Under the pieces are notes generated by a model that made no database searches, was not told the origin of the DNA, and was given only the letters and a program-made list of their open reading frames with translations. The translations under genes were made by a program, and so were the position numbers. From the NCBI GenBank assembly GCA_964538875.1, contig CAZIHO010000019.1, positions 1 through 39,596 of the forward strand: a stretch of 39,596 bases of DNA, read 5' to 3'. Positions 16,761 through 25,556 of this stretch are shown piece after piece (the first letter of the stretch is position 1; each line of letters starts with the position of its first letter). This DNA comes from CAZIHO01 sp964538875 (GTDB taxonomy: Bacteria; Pseudomonadota; Gammaproteobacteria; Chromatiales; Chromatiaceae).

Positions 16761-17306
16761 ATGGTGAGGCAAACCCGGTTTGTTGAAGGTTCGGTTACAG
16801 GCGGCGCAAACCCCAAGAGGTTATCGGCGGTGTCGAGGGGATTCGGTCTCATCGAAGTCCTGGTGGTGGTGGCTGTGATCGCCATTTTGGCGACCGTCGC
16901 CGTGCCGAGTTTCACTACCCTAATCCAGGATAACCGCATGAGTTCCCAGGCGCTGGATTTGTTGGTGGCCCTGCGGACCGCCCAAAGCGAGGCCAGGAAA
17001 TCCGGCTCGGTCAGTTTGTGCGCCAATTCCGCCGGGACCGATTGGCGAACCGGCTGGGTGGTCTTGACCGGAACCAATTGCACCCTGGACGAGGGCGAAC
17101 GGGAAATTCTCACCAATGGTGAGCAACGGGGCCTTAGTACCTTGAGCGCCGGCGTCGCGTCCGTGCGCTTCAACCGGGATGGCAGTACACCAAACCCCAG
17201 TCAGTTTGTGTTTTGCGACAACCGGGGCGCACCCAAGGCCAAGGGCGTAGAAGTTACTGAATCTGGGTTGATTCGGGCCAACAACACCGGTCTCGTCTGC
17301 GGCTAG
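16761..17306 (+). CDS. fimT: type IV minor pilin, FimT/GspH family
   Basis: This is a minor pseudopilin that helps initiate type IV pilus assembly. The prepilin signal is RG/FGLIEVLVVVAVIAIL, with Gly at -1, Phe at +1 and Glu at +5, followed by a GspH-like beta domain with two C-terminal-half cysteine pairs. I prefer ATG 16761 (AGAGGG 5 nt upstream, 181 residues) over ATG 16740, which lacks a ribosome site; either gives an unusually long leader of about 27-35 residues before cleavage. It is the first gene of a tight cluster with pilV, pilW, pilX and pilY1. Confidence 0.88.
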   Translation: MVRQTRFVEGSVTGGANPKRLSAVSRGFGLIEVLVVVAVIAILATVAVPSFTTLIQDNRMSSQALDLLVALRTAQSEARKSGSVSLCANSAGTDWRTGWVVLTGTNCTLDEGEREILTNGEQRGLSTLSAGVASVRFNRDGSTPNPSQFVFCDNRGAPKAKGVEVTESGLIRANNTGLVCG

Positions 17307-17311
17307 CACCC

Positions 17312-17899
17312 ATGACCCAATCTAGGCGCTACCCATCTATCCGTTCCCAGGCTGGCGTCAGCCTGATCGAGGTACTGGTCACACTGGTGATTATGGCAGT
17401 GGGCCTGCTGGGGCTTGGGAGTTTGAATTTGTCGGGCATGCGCCAGAGCTTATCCGCTAACAACCTGGGTGTGGCCACCCAACTGGCGGAAGAAATCGCG
17501 GAACGTATGCGCGGCAACATCCCCGGAGTCAACGCCAATTTGTACACCGGATTAACCATTCAAAACGACCTATGTAGCGGAGGCGGCGCCTGTGCCGCTG
17601 CCGGAGCCAGGACCTGTTACGGCACGGATTGCTCGACCAACGCCAACGCGCTGGTGACTGCGGAAGTCAATGAATGGCATGGCAAGCTGTGCGCTTTGAT
17701 GCCCTGCGAGGCGACCGCCAGCGTGACCTGTATCGATGCGAACGGGGCTGATGGAGATGCTTGCACCAATGGTTCCTTACATCTGATTCAACTGACTTGG
17801 AATGACGTGACCCAGGTGGTTGCCGATGGTGTTCGCACGGCCCAGGCCGAGGCGAAAACCTTGCAACTGGCGTTCAATCCCATCAATCCCCGCCAATAG
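17312..17899 (+). CDS. pilV: type IV minor pilin PilV
   Basis: This 195-residue minor pilin of the type IVa pilus tip/priming complex begins 5 nt after fimT. The prepilin site is QAG/VSLIEVLVTLVIMAVG, with Glu at +5. The following LGLGSLNLSGMRQS and EEIAERMRGN segments are characteristic of PilV. It has many Cys residues (CSGGGACAAAGARTC region and a C-terminal pair), suggesting disulfides in the periplasm. PilV works with PilW, PilX and FimU/FimT to prime pilus assembly and to place PilY1 at the tip (known for Pseudomonas and Xanthomonas). Confidence 0.92.
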   Translation: MTQSRRYPSIRSQAGVSLIEVLVTLVIMAVGLLGLGSLNLSGMRQSLSANNLGVATQLAEEIAERMRGNIPGVNANLYTGLTIQNDLCSGGGACAAAGARTCYGTDCSTNANALVTAEVNEWHGKLCALMPCEATASVTCIDANGADGDACTNGSLHLIQLTWNDVTQVVADGVRTAQAEAKTLQLAFNPINPRQ

Positions 17900-17908
17900 G
17901 CAACTCCC

Positions 17909-18985
17909 ATGGAGCGGACCAACCTGCTTTCCCATCGGAATCGGACGTTCCAGCCGGCCGGCGTCAGCCTGGTTGAATTGCTGGTGGCGGTGGCCATTGG
18001 CCTGTTCCTGCTAGCCGGGATCGTGCATATCTTCGCTTCCACCAAGGCCTCTTACCGGGTCCAGAGTGGTGCGGCCGCCCTACAGGAAAGCGGCCGTACC
18101 GCCCTGGATTTTCTCGGGCAAAGCATCCGTCAGGCCGGCCACTGGTATGGAGTCCGGGGCGAGGAGGTGACTCAGGACTCGGGATTGGTCATGACTGGGC
18201 AAGGGAGTTGCTCTAATGACTGGCTCGCCAATACCAGGATGGATGTGCAAGGTTTCGACGGCGCGGCTACTACCAGCGAGCTGGGGAATCCGCCAGGCAA
18301 CTGTATCGCGGCGAATAACTATCGAGCCCATACCGACGTCCTGGTCACCCGCTATGCGTCCAGCGGGAACCTTACGGAAGGGGGCCCTTTCCTCCGGGCG
18401 TCTGTGGGTGGAAGCGGCGTGCTGGGGTTGGTCCCCACCGGCGGAGGCGCACCGCCCACGCTCGGTATTCCTCCAGGGGTTGGGGCGGCCAATTTTCCCT
18501 ACCATGTGGATATCTGGTACGTGCGCAACTGTAGCCTGCCGGGTGGCGGGAGTAACACCAGCGAATGTGACGCCCAGGATGATGATAGCCATCCCATTCC
18601 TACACTGGTGCGGGCCAGCCTGTCGGGAACTGTCTTGACCCAACAACCGGTGGCGGAGGGGATCGAACAGTTGCAGATTGAATACGGCCGGGACATGGAT
18701 GGCAACGGTAGTGTCGATCGCTATGACACCGCCTCGACCCTCAACGCCGGTGGCCTCGGACAGGTCCAGGCGAATTGGGCCCAGGTCAGCGAGGTGCGTA
18801 TTGCCCTGGTCGCCCGTGCCCAAGAAAATCCTGGATTATCAGGGGCGGGCCTTAACCCTAACCTGGTGCTGGTGGGCGATAAGGGCATTGGCACCAGCGG
18901 CTATACCCCTAGCACTGCGGAACAAAACTATCTGCGTAAGCAGTATACCCAGGTTTTTCAGCTAAGGAACAAGAGCAGATTATGA
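17909..18985 (+). CDS. pilW: type IV minor pilin PilW
   Basis: This is a 358-residue large minor pilin of the pilus priming complex. The prepilin site is PAG/VSLVELLVAVAIGLFLLAG with Glu at +5. The next helix, including ALQESGRTALDFLGQSIRQAG, is typical of PilW. A loop at residues 262-273 (DMDGNGSVDRYD) has Asp/Asn at positions 1, 3, 5, 9 and 12 and Gly at 6, like an EF-hand-type calcium loop. The stop overlaps the pilX start (ATGA). It probably functions with the downstream PilX and PilY1. Confidence 0.92.
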   Translation: MERTNLLSHRNRTFQPAGVSLVELLVAVAIGLFLLAGIVHIFASTKASYRVQSGAAALQESGRTALDFLGQSIRQAGHWYGVRGEEVTQDSGLVMTGQGSCSNDWLANTRMDVQGFDGAATTSELGNPPGNCIAANNYRAHTDVLVTRYASSGNLTEGGPFLRASVGGSGVLGLVPTGGGAPPTLGIPPGVGAANFPYHVDIWYVRNCSLPGGGSNTSECDAQDDDSHPIPTLVRASLSGTVLTQQPVAEGIEQLQIEYGRDMDGNGSVDRYDTASTLNAGGLGQVQANWAQVSEVRIALVARAQENPGLSGAGLNPNLVLVGDKGIGTSGYTPSTAEQNYLRKQYTQVFQLRNKSRL

Positions 18986-19602
18986 ACGGAACCCTCACTG
19001 CGAGGAGGGCGGGGTTTGCCCTAATAACAGGCCTCATATTCCTTATCGTGCTGACTGTTGCAGGGGTTGTGGTGATTCAGTCCACCAGTATGTCCTATCG
19101 GATGGCGGCCAATTCCGCCTATCAGAGTCGGGCCCGGGAGGTATCCGAATCCGGCCGCTTGGCGGTTGCTTCGGTGTTGCCCATGCATACCTATGAGCGT
19201 TCCTGGCATCCTGTGACCTTGCTACCCCACGTAGTAATCCTCGACAAGGATAGCTCGGGCCAAGCAGATGACCTCTATGGCGTGAACTCCGAGGTATCCC
19301 TGATTTTTGATCCTCTTAACCCCTTGGCGTTGACCAAAGACGCCACCTATTGGATTGATCTGGACGGCGACGACAATTTCTCTAATCCGCCGGACCTGAG
19401 GGCGGATATCAGCGTATATCGCACCGATACCCGGTTGGACCAGGGTTCCGGAGCCGCCATGCTGGCCGGTTATGCGGGGCTCGGTAAGGGTGCCGGTGCC
19501 GGTGGCGGGGTGATTTTCTTTTACGTTGCCAGCCAGGGCGAGGGACCCAGCCAGGCGCAGTCGGTGACCAGTTCAGACGTGCGAACACGTGTATTCAATT
19601 GA
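18982..19602 (+). CDS. pilX: type IV minor pilin PilX
   Basis: This 206-residue minor pilin overlaps the end of pilW. The prepilin site is RAG/FALITGLIFLIVLTVAG. Position +5 is Thr rather than Glu, a feature known for PilX-type pilins, which cap the priming complex. The SMSYRMAANSAYQSRAREVSE helix is typical. Residues 126-132 (DLDGDDN) form an Asp-rich loop similar to calcium sites in the partner proteins. There is a 13-nt gap to the next gene. Confidence 0.88.
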   Translation: MNGTLTARRAGFALITGLIFLIVLTVAGVVVIQSTSMSYRMAANSAYQSRAREVSESGRLAVASVLPMHTYERSWHPVTLLPHVVILDKDSSGQADDLYGVNSEVSLIFDPLNPLALTKDATYWIDLDGDDNFSNPPDLRADISVYRTDTRLDQGSGAAMLAGYAGLGKGAGAGGGVIFFYVASQGEGPSQAQSVTSSDVRTRVFN

Positions 19603-19615
19603 GGGGAGAGACAGC

Positions 19616-20005
19616 ATGCCAGAACCCGTATCGGTCGCCCCAAGGGGCGCTGCTAACCGTCGTACTGGAATATTCCGGTTTCTATTGATGGCCATGCTTG
19701 CCGGGTCCGCGTTCGGTATCAGCCTCAGTTCAGAAAAGCCGCCGGGAGCAGCAGCACCGGCGGCACCAGCAACCGGGCTCAAAGTGTTGGCATCGCAACT
19801 GACGGAGGCCGGGGCGGATCGGATCCATACTCCGGCGGGCTCGTTTATCCTGGCTTCCGGCGCCCAGTTTTTCCTGCGTAATGGGGGCGCCATCAAGCAG
19901 GTAGCCAGTCTGGCGCAGCAGGTTGGCAAGCCCATTTCATTAGGGGTCGAGGCCGGCCGGGTCGTATGGGTGGTGGTGGAAACCAAGGAGCCAATTGACA
20001 GATGA
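19616..20005 (+). CDS. unknown membrane-anchored protein in pilin cluster
   Basis: I do not recognise this 129-residue protein. The start at ATG 19616 has GGGGAGAG 7-8 nt upstream. An Arg-rich N-terminus is followed by one hydrophobic helix (about residues 18-36), an Ala/Pro linker and a compact C-terminal domain ending VVWVVVETKEPIDR. The likely topology is a signal anchor or uncleaved signal with the domain in the periplasm. It is not a pilin: no Gly/Phe prepilin site with Glu at +5. Its stop overlaps the pilY1 start (ATGA), so translation is coupled and a role in PilY1 export, assembly or pilus regulation is plausible. Confidence 0.75.
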   Translation: MPEPVSVAPRGAANRRTGIFRFLLMAMLAGSAFGISLSSEKPPGAAAPAAPATGLKVLASQLTEAGADRIHTPAGSFILASGAQFFLRNGGAIKQVASLAQQVGKPISLGVEAGRVVWVVVETKEPIDR

Positions 20006-23000
20006 ACCCTCAACGCATAGCCGCGCTATTGCTTTCAACCTGGGCGGTGCTCATTTCCCAGAGCGTGTCAGCCGCGTCCACGGCCAGTTACAAGGCCATT
20101 CCGCCCTTCTTGGCAGTCAACAGCCCCAAACCCAACGTGTTGATCGTGCTAGATAACTCCAATAGCATGGATGAAAACGCCAATGGTGAAGCTGTGGGTA
20201 GCTCGAATCCGACCAGTCGCTCCGAGATCGCCCGTAACGCCCTCAAGGGAATTCTGGCCACGTACCAGGACCAGATACGGTTTGGCTTGATGGGTTACAG
20301 GCAACAGTCCTCAGCCCTCTCGAATATCCACAATTCTTACTATTACGCTTCCTACGACCCTGGCACCTATGACCCGGCCGGCACCTTCACACCCCGAGAC
20401 CGGGACACTGCTGGTGTGAATCAGACCACGGTCATTCATACCAATACCCGCCAGGTGGAGCTACAAGCTGGACGCTGGGTTTATTATGACCGGGCATTAC
20501 CCTATTACAGCGGCAGCAATGAAGGCGTACGTTATTGCTATTCTACCAGCTTTAGTCCACGTCAAGACCCGGCCCCGCCAGTAACCAACAAAAATGTAAA
20601 TATAGCCCAGGACAATCTGGGCAATGATTACGTTTGTTGTACCGGCAAGGCTGGCAGTTTAGATATCAGTCCGGATGGGGTTAATAATGATGCCTCGGCA
20701 ATTGCCCAGTATTCTGGCTGTACCAATAACTACAATTTCGGCTTGACCGACAGTGACGTTGCCGAGGGTTTTTGGCAAATAGGTTCCCAACACGCCTGGC
20801 GATATGTGGCGCCATCCTGTTTAAGCGACCAATCACCCAGTGGCGGCTTTTTGCAGGTCGCGGTGGATGAATCGTCCAGCAGCCAGATGAGTAGCTTGAA
20901 CGGTAAATTGGCCACCTGGACTTCCGCCACCGGTTGTGGCGAGGAAACGACGCCCATGAGCAACGCAGGCTTTACACCTCTGGCGTCCACCCTGGGATCG
21001 ACCCGGGACTATTTTCAAGGAACCTTGGTCGGTTCCCAAACGGCGATTCACGCGACGCCCCCAACCCCCATGCAGCAAGTTTGCCAGCGTAATTTTGTGG
21101 TCTTGGTGACTGATGGTTTGCCGACCGATGACCTAAATGCAAATGGCAACTTCATCGACGATTCAGTGGAAAAGGCTGCTGCCCTGCGCAATACGCCTAT
21201 CACCGTTAATTCGTCCACGGTCAATTGCGATATTCAAACGTTCGTGTTGGGCTTTGCGCTGCCCCAGGGGGCCGCTGGCGCCCTGGATCCAATTGCCGTC
21301 GCGGGAGGGACGGCGGTTGACGGTCATGCTTATTATGCGGGCAACGAAGCAGAATTAAACGCCGCTCTTGGCAGTCTATTTTTAGAGATCCTCCAGCGTA
21401 GTTCATCGGGTACTGCCACAGCCATCAATATGAGTAGCTTTCGGGGCGAGGGCATGGCGATCCGGGCTACCTTCCAACCCAAGATGAGCGACGGTACTCG
21501 GACGGTACGCTGGACTGGCCATCTTAACGCTCTGTTCATCGATGATGCGGGTGATCTGCATGAGGATGATGGGGATGGCGTGTTGGAGGATGCGAGCGCC
21601 GATCCCTACGTGGATATGTGTTACGACACCACCAACAAGGTGACCCGGGTCAAGAAATCCACCAGTCAAGGAGCACGGCCGTCGCCGGCGGAAGTGGCCA
21701 CCTGTAGCAGCGGGACTTTCAATAAGTTGTTGGAGGACATCAAGTCCCTCTGGGATGGGGGGCGCTGGCTGGCGGGGCTTCCCGCCACAGGTCTTGCCAC
21801 CCAACGGAGTTACGCGGGGACGGGACCAGGCCGATATATCCTGACCGGTATCGACATCGATGCGGATGGTTTGATTTCTAGTAGTGAACAACGGGAGTTT
21901 CTAGCGGAGAGTTTCACGGACGTCAATGCGGGCCTGCTGCTGGCTTCCAGTGGCGCCGCCGGCGGGGTCACCGTTAATTACATCCGGGGCCAGGATCAAG
22001 ACGGGTTACGCAGTCGTTCCATCCACCTTAATGGTATCCCCAGCACCTGGCGGTTAGGGGATATCGTTTATTCTTCGCCTGCAGTGGTTGGACGTCCCGC
22101 GGAGAACTTCGATCTGCTCTATCGGGATACCTCCTATAAGGAGTTTTTTGAAAAATACCGGAACCGCCGGCAGATGGTCTACGTGGGTGCCAACGACGGT
22201 ATGTTGCATGCCTTCAACGCCGGTTATTATGATGCGCCGAATAAAAGATTCTTAAAGGGTGGAGTAGGTTTTACCCAATACGACTTAGGCGCGGAACTCT
22301 GGGCCTACGTGCCCTACAATCTACTGCCCCATTTGCGCTATCTCACGAATGCGTCTTACGGTGCCACCAGTGACGACCATGTTTATTACGTGGATCTCAA
22401 ACCCCGGGTATTCGACGCCAAGATTTTTGCCAGTGATACCACTCATCCTGGCGGCTGGGGTACGGTGCTGGTGGCGGGTACCCGCCTCGGTGGGGGTGAA
22501 ATCGACGTGGATGCAGATCTGACCAGTGCCGAGAGTTCCGACTGGCGGACCCTTCGATCCTCCTATTTCATTTTCGACATCACGGATCCGGAGCAGGAAC
22601 CCCGTCTATTATTGGAATTCACCCATCCTGATCTGGGGTACAGTCTCTCGACACCCGCGCCTATCGCGGTATGCACGGCTCGGGATGAGAACCAGGATTG
22701 CACTGCCCATTCCTGGTATCTGATGCTGGGCTCCGGACCCCATCCCGCCAATCAGGCGGCATTGCTTGCGGGTTCCAGCGATCAGAATGCCCGGCTATTC
22801 CTGCTGGATCTGGCCACATTGAGTCTGGCGGATGGGTTTGGGACCCAGGGTATTCAGCAACTCCCCGACCAAAATTCCATGATCTCGGACCTGGTCGCGG
22901 TGGACTACAACCTGGATTACAGCGCCGACTCGGTCTATTTCGGCACCATCAAGGGTAGTGCAGGCAGTTGGAGCGGGAACTTGCAGCGGGTACGAATCGT

Positions 23001-23862
23001 AAATCAAGAGAATACCGCCTCCCCCTGGACCTATAAGCCCCTAGGGGATTGGTCCCCATCCCTGGTACTCGATACGGCACGTCCCATCATGTCCATGCCC
23101 GCCGTCGCGGTGGATAGTTCAAAGAACCGTTGGTTGATGGTGGGGAGCGGACGCTTCTTGGTGCAGGGCGATCTGACTGATTTCAGCAGCCAGCGCTTTT
23201 ATGGCGTCAAGGAACCCAGGGACCACGATAGCGGGGGGGCTTTCACCTGGGGGACCGCCAGCGGTCTGCTAGACGTATCCAACGTCGAGGTGTATCAAAA
23301 TTCTGAAGCAGTTTCCGGCCTCAGCGGCAGCCTGTCACCTGGCTCTCCCTGCGCGCCGAACGGTACCACAACTGTGGATACCTTTGCAGAATTGGAATGC
23401 TACCTTCGTCAATACCAATTGGAGTCAGATTACCAGGGTGGCTGGTATCAATATTTTGCAACCGGGGCACGCAGCATTGGCGAAGCGGCGGTATTGGCGG
23501 GTGCTCTGACCTACACTGGCTATACGCCGTCCAGCGCCCTATGTGAGGCAGAGGGAAGTTCTACATTGACTGCGGTCTATTTTGGTACCGGAACCGGCTA
23601 TCGCAAACCCATTATTGGGTTAAACATGGGGATAACCCTGGAGGGCAACCCGGCCATGCTAACCGAGATCAGTCTAGGCACCGGGGCGGCGGTAACGCCC
23701 AGTTTGCACACCGGCGCTGGATATGCGGATTGCTCCGGAGCGGGCTGCGGGCAGTCCAAAGCCTTCATTCAGAACTCCACCGGCACCAGTATGTCGGTTA
23801 CGGAAAATAACCCCTTCGTGATTCGGCCTGGGGAGATCAGTTGGCGTGAACATCGGGATTAG
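20002..23862 (+). CDS. pilY1: type IV pilus tip adhesin/assembly factor PilY1
   Basis: PilY1 sits at the pilus tip, promotes assembly and takes part in adhesion and surface sensing. This copy is 1286 residues with a Sec signal (cleavage near SVSA at 21-24). An N-terminal von Willebrand A domain has the MIDAS pattern DNSNS (Asp51, Ser53, Ser55) and a later TDGLPTDD. The C-terminal half is the PilY1 beta-propeller (VYVGANDGMLHAFNA, then repeated blade motifs). Residues 618-629 match a 12-residue EF-hand loop (Asp618, Asp620, Asp622, Gly623, Glu629). Residues 968-976 (DYNLDYSAD) match the C-terminal calcium loop known from Pseudomonas PilY1. The start overlaps the upstream gene, and the end overlaps pilE by 17 nt. 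Confidence 0.93.
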   Translation: MNPQRIAALLLSTWAVLISQSVSAASTASYKAIPPFLAVNSPKPNVLIVLDNSNSMDENANGEAVGSSNPTSRSEIARNALKGILATYQDQIRFGLMGYRQQSSALSNIHNSYYYASYDPGTYDPAGTFTPRDRDTAGVNQTTVIHTNTRQVELQAGRWVYYDRALPYYSGSNEGVRYCYSTSFSPRQDPAPPVTNKNVNIAQDNLGNDYVCCTGKAGSLDISPDGVNNDASAIAQYSGCTNNYNFGLTDSDVAEGFWQIGSQHAWRYVAPSCLSDQSPSGGFLQVAVDESSSSQMSSLNGKLATWTSATGCGEETTPMSNAGFTPLASTLGSTRDYFQGTLVGSQTAIHATPPTPMQQVCQRNFVVLVTDGLPTDDLNANGNFIDDSVEKAAALRNTPITVNSSTVNCDIQTFVLGFALPQGAAGALDPIAVAGGTAVDGHAYYAGNEAELNAALGSLFLEILQRSSSGTATAINMSSFRGEGMAIRATFQPKMSDGTRTVRWTGHLNALFIDDAGDLHEDDGDGVLEDASADPYVDMCYDTTNKVTRVKKSTSQGARPSPAEVATCSSGTFNKLLEDIKSLWDGGRWLAGLPATGLATQRSYAGTGPGRYILTGIDIDADGLISSSEQREFLAESFTDVNAGLLLASSGAAGGVTVNYIRGQDQDGLRSRSIHLNGIPSTWRLGDIVYSSPAVVGRPAENFDLLYRDTSYKEFFEKYRNRRQMVYVGANDGMLHAFNAGYYDAPNKRFLKGGVGFTQYDLGAELWAYVPYNLLPHLRYLTNASYGATSDDHVYYVDLKPRVFDAKIFASDTTHPGGWGTVLVAGTRLGGGEIDVDADLTSAESSDWRTLRSSYFIFDITDPEQEPRLLLEFTHPDLGYSLSTPAPIAVCTARDENQDCTAHSWYLMLGSGPHPANQAALLAGSSDQNARLFLLDLATLSLADGFGTQGIQQLPDQNSMISDLVAVDYNLDYSADSVYFGTIKGSAGSWSGNLQRVRIVNQENTASPWTYKPLGDWSPSLVLDTARPIMSMPAVAVDSSKNRWLMVGSGRFLVQGDLTDFSSQRFYGVKEPRDHDSGGAFTWGTASGLLDVSNVEVYQNSEAVSGLSGSLSPGSPCAPNGTTTVDTFAELECYLRQYQLESDYQGGWYQYFATGARSIGEAAVLAGALTYTGYTPSSALCEAEGSSTLTAVYFGTGTGYRKPIIGLNMGITLEGNPAMLTEISLGTGAAVTPSLHTGAGYADCSGAGCGQSKAFIQNSTGTSMSVTENNPFVIRPGEISWREHRD

Positions 23863-24328
23863 GGCTAACCAGCTTAGGCGGGATGGTTTCACTCGGTTTG
23901 AGCAACAGGGCATCAGCCTACTTGAGCTCATGATCGCGTTGGCGATCGTCGCCATTTTGACGGCGATTGCCTACCCTAGTTACCAGGAGCAGATTAGGAA
24001 ATCGCGACGGACCGATGCCCGCACGGCCCTCTTGGATCTTGGCGCCAAGATGGAACGATATGCTTACGCCAATAGCGGCAGCTATGGGGGTGCCACGGTC
24101 GCGGGTTTGATGGGTAATACCACGTCGCCGGACGGCTATTACGGCTTGACTATCGCCGCGCCGACCGCCGCTTGCCCCATCGCCAGCTGTTACCAGGTCA
24201 CTGCGACCCCCGTGGCAGGCAAGAGTCAGGCGTCGGATAGTCTTTGTCAGAGCTTCACCCTGACCAGCGCTGGCGGGAAGTTAGCCCAGGATTCCAGCGC
24301 CGGCAATAGTTCCGCCCAGTGTTGGTAG
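23846..24328 (+). CDS. pilE: type IV pilin PilE-like minor pilin
   Basis: This 160-residue pilin closes the minor-pilin cluster. It starts with GTG 23846 inside the end of pilY1, with GGGAGA upstream. The prepilin site is QQG/ISLLELMIALAIVAILTAIAYPSYQ, with Glu at +5. The C-terminal domain has two Cys pairs (CPIASC and a terminal C), fitting the PilE/ComP-type disulfide-bonded fold. In other Gammaproteobacteria the gene at this place is a minor pilin that links the priming complex to the shaft, not the major pilin. Confidence 0.88.
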   Translation: MNIGIRANQLRRDGFTRFEQQGISLLELMIALAIVAILTAIAYPSYQEQIRKSRRTDARTALLDLGAKMERYAYANSGSYGGATVAGLMGNTTSPDGYYGLTIAAPTAACPIASCYQVTATPVAGKSQASDSLCQSFTLTSAGGKLAQDSSAGNSSAQCW

Positions 24329-24476
24329 AAGTTCCTGCGCGCGCTCTCATGGGGGCTGGGGGCCATTGGGGGACGGCCGCGGCTAGAGGGGCTATTGAAC
24401 CGATTAACATCTTTGGCGCTAGATGTGCTTGAATTCTGGTCCGGTTATCTAACTATCGGATACAGACCCTCTAGCC

Positions 24477-25535
24477 ATGTCCAGCGTCATGACAATTCCT
24501 CACGGGGCGGTCGCCCTGGCACCCATTCACCCCCCCAAGCATCCCCAATGGCCCCAGTTGAGTCCAGCCGAGGAAACTGACCTGAAGGAGCGCATCAAGG
24601 GCCTGCTGGCGGAGCAGCGGGCGGTATTGGTGGCCCACTACTACACGGATGGTTCCCTACAAGCCTTGGCGGAGGAAAGCGGGGGCTGCGTGGCGGATTC
24701 CCTGGAAATGGCCCGCTATGGCGCCGCCAGCCAGGCGGATACCTTGGTGGTATGCGGTGTGCGCTTCATGGGGGAGACGGCGAAGATTCTTAACCCGGAA
24801 AAGCGGGTGTTGATGCCGGATCTGGCCGCCACCTGTTCCCTAGATGAAAATTGTCCAATCGACGCCTTCGGGGCCTTTTGCGATCAGCACTCGGGGCGTA
24901 AGGTGGTGGTTTATGCCAATACTAGCGCAGCGGTGAAGGCCCGCTCCGATTGGGTGGTCACGTCCGGTATCGCCTTGGCTGTGGTGGAGCACTTACATCG
25001 CCAGGGGGAGAAGGTCCTGTGGGCGCCGGACCGTCATCTCGGTCAATACGTGGCGCGGCTGACCGGGGCGGACATGCTGTTGTGGCCCGGCGCCTGCGTG
25101 GTTCACGAAGAATTCAAATCGGTGGCATTGCAGCGGGTGCGCAAGTTGCACCCGGACGCGGCTGTGCTGGTGCATCCGGAATCACCGGACCAGGTGGTGG
25201 ATCAGGCGGACGTGGTGGGGTCTACCACCGCCCTCATTAAGGCGGTTTCCACCCTGCCAAACCGGGAATTTATTGTCGCTACCGACCAAGGTATTTTCTG
25301 GAAGATGCAGCAACTGGCCCCGGAAAAACACCTAATCCTAGCTCCCACGGCCGGGGAGGGCGCCACTTGCGAAAGCTGTGGCCATTGTCCCTGGATGGCT
25401 ATGAACGCCTTGCAAAGCCTGGAGCAAGCGTTACTTCGGGATGATCGGGAAATCCATATCGATCCGGATATCCGCGCCCGGGCGGTGCTCCCCATCGAAC
25501 GGATGCTGGCCTTCGCCCGGAACCGCGGGAACTAG
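24477..25535 (+). CDS. nadA: quinolinate synthase
   Basis: This 4Fe-4S enzyme condenses iminoaspartate with dihydroxyacetone phosphate to give quinolinate, an NAD precursor. It has 352 residues. The three cluster cysteines lie in ATCSLDENC, GACVVHEEF and the C-terminal CESCGHCPWMAMN motif. The N-terminal VAHYYTDGSLQALA is also conserved. The ATG at 24477 is chosen; an ATG 12 nt downstream is an alternative. The gene is convergent with dsrR (21-nt gap) and stands alone, so its place at the end of the dsr cluster is probably incidental. The 148-nt gap upstream shows no confident promoter. Confidence 0.95.
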   Translation: MSSVMTIPHGAVALAPIHPPKHPQWPQLSPAEETDLKERIKGLLAEQRAVLVAHYYTDGSLQALAEESGGCVADSLEMARYGAASQADTLVVCGVRFMGETAKILNPEKRVLMPDLAATCSLDENCPIDAFGAFCDQHSGRKVVVYANTSAAVKARSDWVVTSGIALAVVEHLHRQGEKVLWAPDRHLGQYVARLTGADMLLWPGACVVHEEFKSVALQRVRKLHPDAAVLVHPESPDQVVDQADVVGSTTALIKAVSTLPNREFIVATDQGIFWKMQQLAPEKHLILAPTAGEGATCESCGHCPWMAMNALQSLEQALLRDDREIHIDPDIRARAVLPIERMLAFARNRGN

Positions 25536-25556
25536 CCTGTATTTCGGCCGTGACCT

